Source: Perlabentimonas gracilis
GTDB lineage: Bacteria; Bacteroidota; Bacteroidia; Bacteroidales; Tenuifilaceae
Assembly (NCBI RefSeq): GCF_011174675.1
Contig: NZ_JAANIG010000001.1
Coordinates: 248,001-312,000, forward strand
Direction of reading: 5' to 3'
Length of the DNA stretch: 64,000 nt
In this document: positions 42,172-50,517 of the stretch, piece after piece
How positions within the stretch are numbered: the first letter of the stretch is position 1
Layout: each line of letters opens with the position of its first letter
Translations under genes and position numbers: made by a program
The notes under the pieces: generated by a model
What the model was told of the DNA's origin: nothing
The model's database searches: none
What the model saw: the letters and a program-made list of their open reading frames with translations, nothing else

Positions 42172-44220
42172 TTATTTTTTCACTACCGAGATAGCCTTTT
42201 CGGCTGCATTTAGTGTGGGCTCAATGGATAGTGGCGACCCAACTGCTCCTTTCATCCAAAGTTGAGGAATGATGCTTCCCTGCTCAAATATTCGCTGAAT
42301 CTCGTTGGCAAAATGTTTACCTGCGATGTGCTGCTCGAGTTGGAAATCGATTAGTAGCCCCATGGGGTATGCCGACAGGTAAAGCGGATTGCTAATCATA
42401 TGGCTATACACTGCCAGTATGGGCTCGTCGGTGCTGCCAAAAACATCGGCGTAGTACTTATTCCAAATATCCTTAGCTATGCTAATGGTTGCCTCCTTAA
42501 GCTGTGCTGGGGTGGCGTGGGGATTTTCGTATAGCCATCTCCAAAGGTTTATATCTACTAGCGACACGCCCATAATCTCGTAACACTGCCAAAGGTTGTC
42601 GAGGGCCTGCAGATGTACTTTCTCAGGATTGTTATCCTTTATGCCCAGTACATCTAGGTCGCGTTTTTGGAAGATAAAGGCAAGGGCCTCGGTGAAGGCA
42701 GTGTTGGGTACTCCTGTAAGCGTGTAGTAATCCACGTCGTGCAGCGTGATGGTTTGCTCAACGGTGTGGCCAAACTCATGCATTGCAATGTTAAACCCTT
42801 TGTAGTCCATACCGTTTGCCCCAATGCGGGTGCGGAGTAGGGCAATGTCTTCGCGCATGGCTGCGCCCCATGCATGGCCAGCACCTCGGCTTCCCTCAAC
42901 GGCAATTTTCGATTGAAAAAACTTGGCCTTATCCTTACTCCATCCCAGGGAGGTTAATATGTTGGGGATCTCGTTTTGGTATGCCTCAGCCGACGAGAAT
43001 CGTTTGGCAACGGCGTTGTCAAGCACTTCGGCTGGTATGCTGCTTCGCGATTTGAAACCATCGTACCAAATATCGAAGGGTTGCAGTGGGCGTCCAAGCC
43101 TCTCGCTAATTAGTTTGCCAGCCTCTCGCACCTGCTTTGATGATACAAAGTCGATGAAAAGCTTCTCAACATCATCAACAGGAATCTCGTAGGTCGATTC
43201 GAAACGACGTTGGATAAAGCTAGGCATATTGGGGTAGAAAGCATCCATATCCTCAATGGCCTTGAAAAGGTTGAGCAGATGCTTATACCTAGTGTTGGGC
43301 TCGGCTGAAGCATCAACCGTTTTGTCATCCTTAGCCACCTCGTTGCTAATGGGGTTCCAGATGTACTCATCGTTAGATATAACCTTTTGTGGAATGGATT
43401 GATCGATGATGCGTTGCATTACTTGGTAAATCATCTGTTGCCTCTCGAGACCACCCTCGGTATTGGCGTACTGCGACTTTAGCTCGTCGCGAAGCCCCCA
43501 GTGGGTGATGAGCTTCATGCCCTCGGGGAAAAGTTGCTCCCCATGCTCGTTCCGAAGGTTCGCCATGTAGATATTGTAATCATCAATGTAGGCGTCGGCA
43601 TCGGTGCTGATGCGCGAGTAGTTTTGCTGTAGCTCGGCAGGTACACGCGAGGTGAACCTATCGCCCATTCGGGCGTATGCCCACTGCTGGCGTGTCCAGC
43701 TAGGGCCTAACTCCGTCTTCTCATTTAGGCTGTAGAACGGAAAGTTAAGCGCAGTAACAAAGGCAATTTTGCTGGTGTACAAGTCTTCGGAAAGGTGAGC
43801 CGAGGCGCTAAATCCACCAAACATCATATCGATTGGGGTAACGGGGCCCATGTCGAGGTGCAATGGGCGCATCAGATCCTTGCTAATCTTCAAAAAGTTT
43901 CCGCTTAGCACTTCAAATCCGAAGGAAAGCTTGTTGAACAGGGTCTCCAACTCTGCTTCATCGGCAACAAACCGCTCCTCGCAGAAAGTTTTGAACTCTT
44001 CGAATGAACCGTCTGACTGTCGCCAAAGGTTGGCCACTTGGCTAACGCCACGCTCAATGCGGAACTTTTGGCCTTCGCCAAATTCTTTTAACAGTTCGTT
44101 TTGGGTTTGTTCAACCTGAGTCTGAGTGATGGGGCTTCCCTCAATGCCCTTCTCTTTCGGGGCGCAATGTGTCATGGTAAGGAGAATGGGGATGGTTAGT
44201 AATAGAACAATACGTTTCAT
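42172..44220 (-). CDS. M3/M2-like gluzincin peptidase, predicted lipoprotein
   Basis: A 682-residue protein with lipobox MTHC (Cys19). The zinc motif HExxH is HEFGH at 481-485, with a downstream Glu at residue 511 (FTEALAFIF). The exact HEFGH pentapeptide and the 26-residue distance to Glu resemble M3 thimet oligopeptidases, while overall sequence looks divergent and helical. It probably cleaves peptides in the envelope. It has a candidate promoter upstream and a hairpin downstream. Exact family placement needs a profile search. Confidence 0.78.
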   Translation of the reverse strand: MKRIVLLLTIPILLTMTHCAPKEKGIEGSPITQTQVEQTQNELLKEFGEGQKFRIERGVSQVANLWRQSDGSFEEFKTFCEERFVADEAELETLFNKLSFGFEVLSGNFLKISKDLMRPLHLDMGPVTPIDMMFGGFSASAHLSEDLYTSKIAFVTALNFPFYSLNEKTELGPSWTRQQWAYARMGDRFTSRVPAELQQNYSRISTDADAYIDDYNIYMANLRNEHGEQLFPEGMKLITHWGLRDELKSQYANTEGGLERQQMIYQVMQRIIDQSIPQKVISNDEYIWNPISNEVAKDDKTVDASAEPNTRYKHLLNLFKAIEDMDAFYPNMPSFIQRRFESTYEIPVDDVEKLFIDFVSSKQVREAGKLISERLGRPLQPFDIWYDGFKSRSSIPAEVLDNAVAKRFSSAEAYQNEIPNILTSLGWSKDKAKFFQSKIAVEGSRGAGHAWGAAMREDIALLRTRIGANGMDYKGFNIAMHEFGHTVEQTITLHDVDYYTLTGVPNTAFTEALAFIFQKRDLDVLGIKDNNPEKVHLQALDNLWQCYEIMGVSLVDINLWRWLYENPHATPAQLKEATISIAKDIWNKYYADVFGSTDEPILAVYSHMISNPLYLSAYPMGLLIDFQLEQHIAGKHFANEIQRIFEQGSIIPQLWMKGAVGSPLSIEPTLNAAEKAISVVKK

Positions 44221-44259
44221 AATGTTTTATTTTAAGGGTTTTGTTTGGAGTGTATGTGA

Positions 44260-44267
44260 CAAAGATA
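44260..44267 (-). promoter_or_regulatory. Candidate -7 box of the M3-like peptidase gene
   Basis: TATCTTTG on the minus strand, a perfect match to TAnnTTTG, 39 bases before the ATG at 44220. No clear -33 box is seen. Confidence 0.45.
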
Positions 44268-44285
44268 TTGAATTACTTACCTTTT

Positions 44286-45113
44286 TTATATGTCGGATGT
44301 CAGCGATTTAACCATTAGCTCATCGTAAAGCTTCATCATTATTTTTGTGGAATCTGGGATTGTCGCAAATGTATGATCTGCAATTTTGGCTATTGGTAAC
44401 ACTTTTGATGAAGTTCCGGTTATAAAGGCACCATCCATTGCCATAATTTCTGATGTGTGAATGGGTCTCTCCTCCAGCATGATACTATTCTCATGAGCGA
44501 GTTTAATCACCATTGTACGTGTAATGCCCTCTAATACTTGCTGTGAGGGAGGGGTTACTAGCTTGTTGCCAAATACTGCAAAAAAATTGGAACGGCTGCC
44601 CTCGGTTATGAATCCCTGAGAATTCACCAGCAGCATTTCATGGGTCTGCGATAGACATATGGCCTTATCGGCTGAGCCTCTAAGGTGAGGGTTTTCCAAC
44701 TTCACATTGGGGTTGTGGCGCTCAATGGGGAGCAGTTCAACTCTAACGCCATTCTCGTACACCTCGTTACTTGGGTAGTTGCTCTCAACAAAACATGCGT
44801 AAAGTTCTTGATGCTCGTTTTGACAATAGAAGTTTAGCTTAAGATTCTTTTCCTTTACGTAATTGGCCTTTAGTAGCTTGATTACATTGGTTTTGATGCA
44901 GCTAATGTCAATGCAATTTAGCTGCGAAAGCATCACCGACTGGTATAGCCTTTCAAGGTGTTCAGCAAGGAAAAGGCCTTTTCCGTCAATAACTCTAATC
45001 ACCTCATAGAATACCTTGGTGGTATCGGGGAGTTCGATGATAAGGTTTTCTGTTGGCTCAATGCTTTGGTTGTGAAGGTAGAGTTTCTCGGTATTGCTAA
45101 TGCTGATTTTCAT
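44286..45113 (-). CDS. Class IV PLP aminotransferase (IlvE/PabC family)
   Basis: A 275-residue fold-type IV PLP enzyme. The N-terminal part has LFLAEHLERL; the probable PLP lysine is Lys138 (NPNVKLENPHLRG); the phosphate-binding segment is ITEGSRSNFFAV; the C-terminus has LEGITRTMVIKLA. Length and motifs fit both D-amino acid/branched-chain aminotransferases and aminodeoxychorismate lyase, and I cannot choose between them from sequence alone. It lies upstream of the M3-like gene by 65 bases. Confidence 0.82.
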   Translation of the reverse strand: MKISISNTEKLYLHNQSIEPTENLIIELPDTTKVFYEVIRVIDGKGLFLAEHLERLYQSVMLSQLNCIDISCIKTNVIKLLKANYVKEKNLKLNFYCQNEHQELYACFVESNYPSNEVYENGVRVELLPIERHNPNVKLENPHLRGSADKAICLSQTHEMLLVNSQGFITEGSRSNFFAVFGNKLVTPPSQQVLEGITRTMVIKLAHENSIMLEERPIHTSEIMAMDGAFITGTSSKVLPIAKIADHTFATIPDSTKIMMKLYDELMVKSLTSDI

Positions 45114-45134
45114 AGCTGATGTTATTTGTAATCA

Positions 45135-45172
45135 ATAAAGCATAGAAGAACAATCTATGCTTTATATTTTTT
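45135..45172. terminator. Hairpin between two minus-strand genes
   Basis: An 11-bp perfect stem ATAAAGCATAG / CTATGCTTTAT with a 9-base loop. The long T tract is on the plus strand (ATTTTTT), although both neighbours are on the minus strand, where only TTTATTGATT-like sequence follows. It may end the 45192 gene; direction is uncertain. Confidence 0.5.
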
Positions 45173-45191
45173 GAGGCCGATAGCATTGGGT

Positions 45192-46349
45192 TTACTCTGC
45201 TATATCAGTATGCTCTGCATACTCTTTGAGTATGTTTTTTATAAGTGGATGGTAGTAATGCTTGAAAAATTTTGCTCGGTTGGTTGTGCTAAATCGAGTT
45301 AAGAAATGGTTTATGGTTTTGCCCCCAGCAATTTTCGATGTCCACATATGGGCTGGATTTTCAGCAAAGTTGGCACAAAAGTAGAACATCTTACCATTGT
45401 TTTTGCCTTCAATAATAGCTGGGAATGTATTGGAGATGCCAATTCGTTTTAGCTTCTCCTCCCCTTCGGGTGTAAGGTGCAGCTTGAAGTGCGAGAGGAC
45501 CTTGTTGCCTCCTGGCTCAATAACCTCGAACCAGTTTTCGTATACAATTTGGTTGGCAACCTCAAATCGTTGCACAGCCTCGTCGCTCGATATTATGACT
45601 GGAAAGCCTTGGGTGAGATGCTCATCAATGGCAAGCACCTCAATAAGCCCGTCGTTATTTAAAAAAACAATTCCCTGTTTGCTGTTTGGCCAAACTCCTA
45701 GATGTTGCGACTCGTAAAGGTTTTTCATCCAATGGGGTGGGCCATCGGGTGCATTCACGTTGAGCGAGCTGAAATACTTGCCCGACCAGCCCTTCCAGTT
45801 TATATCAAGTAACTCCTCGGTTTTAATTCGAACTAGCGCATTGGTGGGCGTGCTAAACATGTTGTACTCTCCAATTACAAGCTTATCCTTTTCCAACATA
45901 CTTTTTAGCAGGAGGTAATCGTTTTGATTGAGTCCCCCGTATACCTTTTGTGAGCGTACGGGTTTTGTTTTGCCCTTGTACCATTCGAACGATTGAACCC
46001 CATAGCAATCGGCATAGTATGCCACATCGTATTTCTCAGCATACTCCTCCACCTCATTTATGCGTATGCTTTTAAAGTCAAAGGCTTCGGTTGCTATGTC
46101 GATGGGAAAAAAGCCGTAGTAGTCGCTGTTGTTTGAGTATGCTTTGCCGTTAGGTTTTACAAACCTATTGTAGTTCAAAGCCCAAACTAGCGACTTGTGC
46201 TCTGGCCTGTCGAGCTGCGTAACAGTTTTGTCCAGTATGTAAACGTTTAGGGTCTGGCGGTCTTTAAATCTCCATCCTATGTGTAGTATCATAAATACTA
46301 GCAGGATAGAGGCTAGGGCAAAGAGTGTAATCTTAATGTATTTTTTCAT
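45192..46349 (-). CDS. Membrane-anchored protein of unknown function
   Basis: A 385-residue protein I do not recognise. After MKKYIKITLF a membrane anchor (about 5-25) leads to a large outer domain. Noticeable segments are YGFFPIDIATEAFDF, a DVAYYADCYGVQSFEW segment and KLVIGEYNMFSTPTNALVR, a pattern that could belong to a class I amidotransferase-like or sugar-binding fold, but I see no catalytic triad. A start at 46382 would add 11 residues before the anchor; the promoter -7 box at 46393 makes 46349 more likely. It is followed by a hairpin and the aminotransferase gene. Confidence 0.7.
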   Translation of the reverse strand: MKKYIKITLFALASILLVFMILHIGWRFKDRQTLNVYILDKTVTQLDRPEHKSLVWALNYNRFVKPNGKAYSNNSDYYGFFPIDIATEAFDFKSIRINEVEEYAEKYDVAYYADCYGVQSFEWYKGKTKPVRSQKVYGGLNQNDYLLLKSMLEKDKLVIGEYNMFSTPTNALVRIKTEELLDINWKGWSGKYFSSLNVNAPDGPPHWMKNLYESQHLGVWPNSKQGIVFLNNDGLIEVLAIDEHLTQGFPVIISSDEAVQRFEVANQIVYENWFEVIEPGGNKVLSHFKLHLTPEGEEKLKRIGISNTFPAIIEGKNNGKMFYFCANFAENPAHMWTSKIAGGKTINHFLTRFSTTNRAKFFKHYYHPLIKNILKEYAEHTDIAE

Positions 46350-46392
46350 CGAATCGATCTTTTCAACGGGATCTACGTGCATTAAATGTACC

Positions 46393-46400
46393 CAAATTTA
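46393..46400 (-). promoter_or_regulatory. Candidate -7 box of the 45192 gene
   Basis: TAAATTTG on the minus strand is a perfect TAnnTTTG match; a TTG lies 22 bases upstream (46425-46423). The transcription start would fall near 46386, which favours the start codon at 46349. Confidence 0.5.
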
Positions 46401-46689
46401 CAAAATTTTATTGTATAATCTGCAAGGGTATTGTAGATGAGGGGGTTCATATATGCATTTGTTGTGGTTGCATTGGCTACATATTGTTTATAGAGTTGGG
46501 GTTTTGCTGTTCACTATTTCCACAGATTGGGGATAAAGTCTTGTGTTTTTCGTGGCAAATGAGTGTTGTTGCAATTAGGCTAACCTGCTTTAGGTTGTGT
46601 ATGTGCTTGTTATGGAATGAGAGCAATTTTTGGCACAATTTTTATACTTTACCTTGATAGTGTTCCCCAACAACACGATTTATATAAAA

Positions 46690-46801
46690 AGGCTGCAAAC
46701 ACCAGCAGTCGGGTTGCCCAGGTTCGCCAATGTCAGCCAAGCATGTTTGTCCAACCTATTTTAGTCCCAGATTCACTTCGGATCTGGGCAACCTTTTTTT
46801 T
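46690..46801. ncRNA. Structured intergenic element, candidate small RNA or palindromic repeat
   Basis: Within a 465-base gap between two minus-strand genes there is a closing helix of 10 perfect base pairs, GGTTGCCCAG (46712-46721) with CTGGGCAACC (46784-46793), directly followed on the plus strand by eight T. Inside, CCCAGAT/ATCTGGG (46766-46772 with 46782-46788) can form an alternative hairpin that excludes the closing helix, and AGGTT can pair with AACCT. On the minus strand a second hairpin GACTGC/GCAGCC is followed by TTTTT (46687 region). Either a stand-alone RNA or a MITE/REP-like repeat would explain this. The rest of the gap (46383-46689) shows only the -7 box listed separately. Confidence 0.45.
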
Positions 46802-46814
46802 GGGGGGGGCGTTG

Positions 46815-47450
46815 TTATTGCTTCTGAATAATACTGCGGTAAAACGATACGATGGCTCGTCTTTCGCTAAAGGTGGGGATAATGTCAATGGCCTGATTTC
46901 CGATGTATTGCCTAAAGGTTAGTTTTCTTGCACTTGCCAATGATTCAAAAAGTTCAACCGGGATTTCATATACCTGCTTGGTCCTTTCCAAAGTGTTCAG
47001 GGTAGTGGTTGAGGTGCGTATTAGTTCACTTCCGTTTTCCTCACCCTCAAGGTCAAGGGTTGACTCATTATTACTTAATTTATCTACTAGCATTGTTTCG
47101 GCACTAACAACTTGTCTTGTGCTCTGCGAGTGAGCGGTTAGCTTGGTATGGTTGTCGTCAATATCAATAAAAAGTATGGAGCCTGGTGGATCGGTAGCCT
47201 CATCGTATTCGTGTGTTATGGTTAGGTAAACGGTTTTTTGGCCACTATCCGAAACTTTGCCGAAATGCTCAAGCCCTAGCGAGTTGTATAGCGAGTAACT
47301 TTTAAGTAGCGATTTTTGGTGGATGTAAGCATTGGGCTTAAGTTCAATTTTTAGGGTATGCTCCTGCAGGTACTTATCGTAGGTAAACCTGTTTAACGAC
47401 GAGCATGAACACAAAAATATAATTGCTATGATGACTGTAACGGTTCTCAT
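46815..47450 (-). CDS. Lipoprotein of unknown function, in the Hpt-STAS row
   Basis: A 211-residue protein with a lipoprotein signal (lipobox LCSC, Cys14). The body is mostly beta (VYLTITHEYDEATD, ILFIDIDDNHTKL), with an acidic Asn/Glu stretch (NNESTLDLEGEENG). No domain is recognised. It follows the STAS gene by 44 bases in the same direction, so it may be the envelope output or input of that signalling pair. Its stop is next to a T8G8 homopolymer tract. Confidence 0.65.
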   Translation of the reverse strand: MRTVTVIIAIIFLCSCSSLNRFTYDKYLQEHTLKIELKPNAYIHQKSLLKSYSLYNSLGLEHFGKVSDSGQKTVYLTITHEYDEATDPPGSILFIDIDDNHTKLTAHSQSTRQVVSAETMLVDKLSNNESTLDLEGEENGSELIRTSTTTLNTLERTKQVYEIPVELFESLASARKLTFRQYIGNQAIDIIPTFSERRAIVSFYRSIIQKQ

Positions 47451-47494
47451 ATCCTATCATTTATCCCCCAGAAATTATTAAAAAAAAAACTGTG

Positions 47495-47833
47495 CTACTT
47501 AAAAGAGTTTAGGCACTCATCCATATTTGTTCTGATGTCGAAAACCGTTTGCAGCTGCAGTAGATGCACCAAGGCCATAACCTCAGGGGCAATGTTGCAT
47601 AGCTTAAGCTGAGCATTGCTTCCTTTTGATGATCGTAGTACCGATAGCAATGATCCAAACCCAGAGCTGTCGATGTATTCAATTCCACCCAAATCTATTA
47701 CCATCTTCATGCTGGGTTGGTCAAAAAGCTTAGCAACCTCAATTTTGAAGTTTTGCGATATTGCTGCATTCAGCTTGTTCTCGTTTGCAATGGAAACAAC
47801 AAGCACATCATTTATCTTTTCTACATTTATCAT
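47495..47833 (-). CDS. STAS-domain anti-sigma factor antagonist
   Basis: A 112-residue SpoIIAA/RsbV-like STAS protein. The phosphorylatable serine site is in IEYIDSSGFGSLL (Ser56/Ser57), the partner-switch position that a serine kinase of the RsbW type would phosphorylate. The C-terminus includes LQTVFDIRTNMDECLNSF. No anti-sigma kinase or PP2C phosphatase gene is adjacent. It is 12 bases after an Hpt protein gene, an unusual combination. Confidence 0.9.
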   Translation of the reverse strand: MINVEKINDVLVVSIANENKLNAAISQNFKIEVAKLFDQPSMKMVIDLGGIEYIDSSGFGSLLSVLRSSKGSNAQLKLCNIAPEVMALVHLLQLQTVFDIRTNMDECLNSFK

Positions 47834-47845
47834 GGCTACAAAATT

Positions 47846-48193
47846 TTATTGTCTGCTTAGTATATTGTTAAGTTCATCGATGCCCTCTTTGCTGGCAACC
47901 TTAAAGTGATCGATTATATCCTGCGCTTCTCCCGAATTGTCGCTTGCATTGGCAAGCTCCTCGAGCTGTTTCATTTTTACGGCTAGGTTGTTCATGCCCA
48001 GGGTCGATACGCTACCCTTAACCTTATGGGCAAGCTTTGCCAATAGGTTATAGTCCTTACTCTTGAGCAGCAAGTCGAAACGTTGGTTAAAATCATCAAC
48101 CTGATTGGTAAACATTTGAACCAAGTCTTGAATCAACTCCTTACTTCCAGCCGATATCTCCTCTAGCTTTGCAACATCAATGTGCTTGTACAT
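47846..48193 (-). CDS. Hpt-domain phosphotransfer protein
   Basis: A 115-residue single-domain histidine phosphotransfer protein. The phosphoacceptor is His56 in AKLAHKVKGSVSTLGM, followed by the helix LAVKMKQLEELANAS. I use MYKHIDVAKL as the start, 24 bases after an alternative in-frame ATG. It can relay phosphate between receivers, for example from a hybrid kinase or the receiver-only regulator at 13140. It heads the row Hpt - STAS - lipoprotein. Confidence 0.85.
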   Translation of the reverse strand: MYKHIDVAKLEEISAGSKELIQDLVQMFTNQVDDFNQRFDLLLKSKDYNLLAKLAHKVKGSVSTLGMNNLAVKMKQLEELANASDNSGEAQDIIDHFKVASKEGIDELNNILSRQ

Positions 48194-48322
48194 GGGTTTG
48201 GCGAATTGATTACACAAATATAGTTAAAATCGTTTTATAGTGCGTTATGCTATTAATAAGAAAAAATGAAAAATGCCTGCTGCATAACAACTCACTAGCA
48301 CCAACTTTTGTACTTACTCAAA

Positions 48323-48353
48323 TTGGCAATTATCAAAATTTGCCTTAGGTTTG
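48323..48353 (+). promoter_or_regulatory. Promoter of gcvT
   Basis: TTG at 48323-48325, a 20-base spacer, then TAGGTTTG at 48346-48353. The predicted transcript starts near 48360, so the gcvT start must be the ATG at 48393, not an earlier in-frame ATG at 48351. Confidence 0.7.
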
Positions 48354-48392
48354 TACAATAATATAAACTATACAGCTAATAGATATATAGCA

Positions 48393-49496
48393 ATGAAAAC
48401 AACACCATTTACAAAGTTTCACATTGAGTTGGGTGCTAAAATGGTACCCTTTGCCGGTTACAATATGCCCATTGAGTACTTTGGCATAACCGATGAGCAT
48501 GTTACCGTTCGCGAGAAGATTGGGGTTTTTGACGTTTCGCACATGGGCGAGGTTTGGGTAAAAGGCCCCAATGCGCTAAGTTTCATTCAGTACGTTACCT
48601 CCAATGATGTTGCAGCGCTTTCCGATGGTAAGGTTCAGTACTCATGCTTTCCTAACGGAAAGGGGGGTATAGTTGACGACCTACTTGTTTATCGTGTCGA
48701 TGCAGAAACATACCTGCTTGTTATAAATGCTGCTAATATCGATAAGGACTGGAAATGGCTATGTAGCCATGCACCCAAGTTCAACCTAACTCCCGGCGAG
48801 GAGCTTTACAATGCCTCCGACGAGATTGCACAGCTTGCAGTTCAAGGGCCTTTGGCGCTTAAGGCGATGCAAAAGCTAACCAGCGAATCTGTTGAGGATA
48901 TGGAGTATTACACCTTCAAAAAGCTCGAGTTTGCAGGGGTTAAGGATGTTATCTTCTCAACAACAGGATACACTGGCGCTGGTGGATGCGAGATATACTG
49001 TGCCAACGACGTTGCCGAAAAGATTTGGAAGGCTGTGTTCGAAGCTGGTGAGGAGTTTGGCATTAAGCCCATTGGCCTAGGTGCTCGCGATACCCTTCGC
49101 CTTGAGATGGGCTTCTGTTTATACGGGAATGATATTAGCGATAGCACTTCGCCCCTCGAGGCTGGTTTAGGTTGGATTACCAAGTTTGTTGATCATAAAG
49201 ATTTTATCGACAAGCAGTATATGCTCGACCTTAAAGCCAACGGCTTAAAGCGCAGGCTAGTTGGTTTCGAGATGGTTGACAGAGGCATTCCTCGTCAGCA
49301 TTACGAGATTGTTGATGCACAGGGTGAGGTGATTGGTGAGGTAACATCTGGGACCATGTCGCCCATGATGAAGGTTGGAATCGGAATGGGTTATGTGTTA
49401 ACCCCCTTTGCTAAGGCCGATACAGAAATCTTCATTAGGGTCCGCAACAAGGATCTTAAAGCTAAGGTTGTTAAGATGCCTATCTACAAGAAGTAA
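48393..49496 (+). CDS. gcvT: Glycine cleavage system aminomethyltransferase (T protein)
   Basis: A 367-residue T protein that takes the methylene group from the lipoyl arm of GcvH to tetrahydrofolate, releasing ammonia. Motifs are [42 protein letters not shown] and [18 protein letters not shown], with substrate/folate-binding Asp and Arg in the last. The start [10 protein letters not shown] is chosen because the promoter overlaps a longer alternative. gcvH and gcvP are not in the window. A comB-like gene follows. Confidence 0.95.
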   Translation: MKTTPFTKFHIELGAKMVPFAGYNMPIEYFGITDEHVTVREKIGVFDVSHMGEVWVKGPNALSFIQYVTSNDVAALSDGKVQYSCFPNGKGGIVDDLLVYRVDAETYLLVINAANIDKDWKWLCSHAPKFNLTPGEELYNASDEIAQLAVQGPLALKAMQKLTSESVEDMEYYTFKKLEFAGVKDVIFSTTGYTGAGGCEIYCANDVAEKIWKAVFEAGEEFGIKPIGLGARDTLRLEMGFCLYGNDISDSTSPLEAGLGWITKFVDHKDFIDKQYMLDLKANGLKRRLVGFEMVDRGIPRQHYEIVDAQGEVIGEVTSGTMSPMMKVGIGMGYVLTPFAKADTEIFIRVRNKDLKAKVVKMPIYKK

Positions 49497-49568
49497 TTTA
49501 TTAGCACAATTTTTAAGGTGTAGAGGTAAATGCAATGTTTATCTTTACACCATAATTTTTATAATCAT

Positions 49569-50300
49569 ATGGAGAAGCGAAAGGTTGAGGTGTGCTTTAC
49601 ACCCGAGAATATTCAGTACTTCGATATTAGTAATTCACATATTGTTGTGGTAGATGTGCTTAGGGCAACATCGGCCATTTGCGCTGCCTTTGCCAATGGA
49701 GCCAAGGCTGTTATCCCAGTGCCAAGCATCGACGAGGCCAGAAAGGCCAAGGAAAACGGCTACATTGTGGCCGCCGAGCGCGATGGCGTAACCCTCAGCT
49801 TTGCCGACTTTGGGAACTCCCCCTTCAACTTTACCGCCGAACGCATAGGGGGACGCGAGGTGGCGTATAGCACCACCAACGGTACCCGTGCAATTATTGA
49901 AGCGTCAAAGGGACTATCGGTAGTGGTAGCTTCATTCATCAATATTTCTGCTGTTGCCAACTGGGAAATGGCTACTGGCCATGGTGATGTGCTTGTTCTA
50001 TGTGCGGGTTGGAAGGGTAAATTTTGCCTCGAGGACACTCTTTTTGCTGGCGCTTTAGCCGAGCAGCTGCTGGCTAATGAAATTTTCGAAACGCAATGCG
50101 ACGGCACTCAAGCTGCATTGCAACTTTGGGGTAATGCCAAAGGCAATATTAAATCGTACCTCGAGCTGGTTGCCCAAAGGCATAGGCTCAAAAGGTTAGG
50201 CCTTGATGATGTTCTCGATTACTGCTTTACCCCCGACAGCTCATCGGTGGTTCCCGTTCTTCGCGAGGGTAAGTTGGTTGCAGCAAAGCCCCAGTTGTAG
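49569..50300 (+). CDS. comB: ComB-like 2-phosphosulfolactate phosphatase
   Basis: A 243-residue protein of the ComB family. Signatures are VVDVLRATSAICAAFANGAK, a DGVTLSFADFGNSPFNF stretch, and STTNGTRAI. In methanogens ComB makes sulfolactate on the way to coenzyme M; in bacteria it is linked to sulfonate metabolism. The start is MEKRKVEVCF; an ATG 39 bases upstream lies next to the likely promoter. It follows gcvT by 72 bases. Its real substrate in this organism is uncertain. Confidence 0.85.
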   Translation: MEKRKVEVCFTPENIQYFDISNSHIVVVDVLRATSAICAAFANGAKAVIPVPSIDEARKAKENGYIVAAERDGVTLSFADFGNSPFNFTAERIGGREVAYSTTNGTRAIIEASKGLSVVVASFINISAVANWEMATGHGDVLVLCAGWKGKFCLEDTLFAGALAEQLLANEIFETQCDGTQAALQLWGNAKGNIKSYLELVAQRHRLKRLGLDDVLDYCFTPDSSSVVPVLREGKLVAAKPQL

Positions 50301-50517
50301 ATACTGATTTGATCCTTACTCTTAGGGAGATGTAATGTGCCTGTTAATGAGCCAACTTGTAGGGGTTTTAACCTATCTTCAAAACTTGCAGCGCAATCCT
50401 TTTAAACCTATACTTTCCTGCTTTATATCATTAGCAATTCATTAGGAAAAGTAAAAAATAAGTTAGAAATTTGACGGAAAATTACTTGTTTACATAACAG
50501 ATTAAAACTTGGATACT

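Noticed and set aside
46617-46922. Plus-strand frame of 101 codons across the structured element
   Set aside because: It reads through T8G8 and into the end of a minus-strand lipoprotein gene, and the product has no signal or domain pattern. The base-paired structure explains the region better.
48351-48392. Upstream start for gcvT
   Set aside because: The -7 box TAGGTTTG overlaps this codon, so the transcript starts downstream of it.
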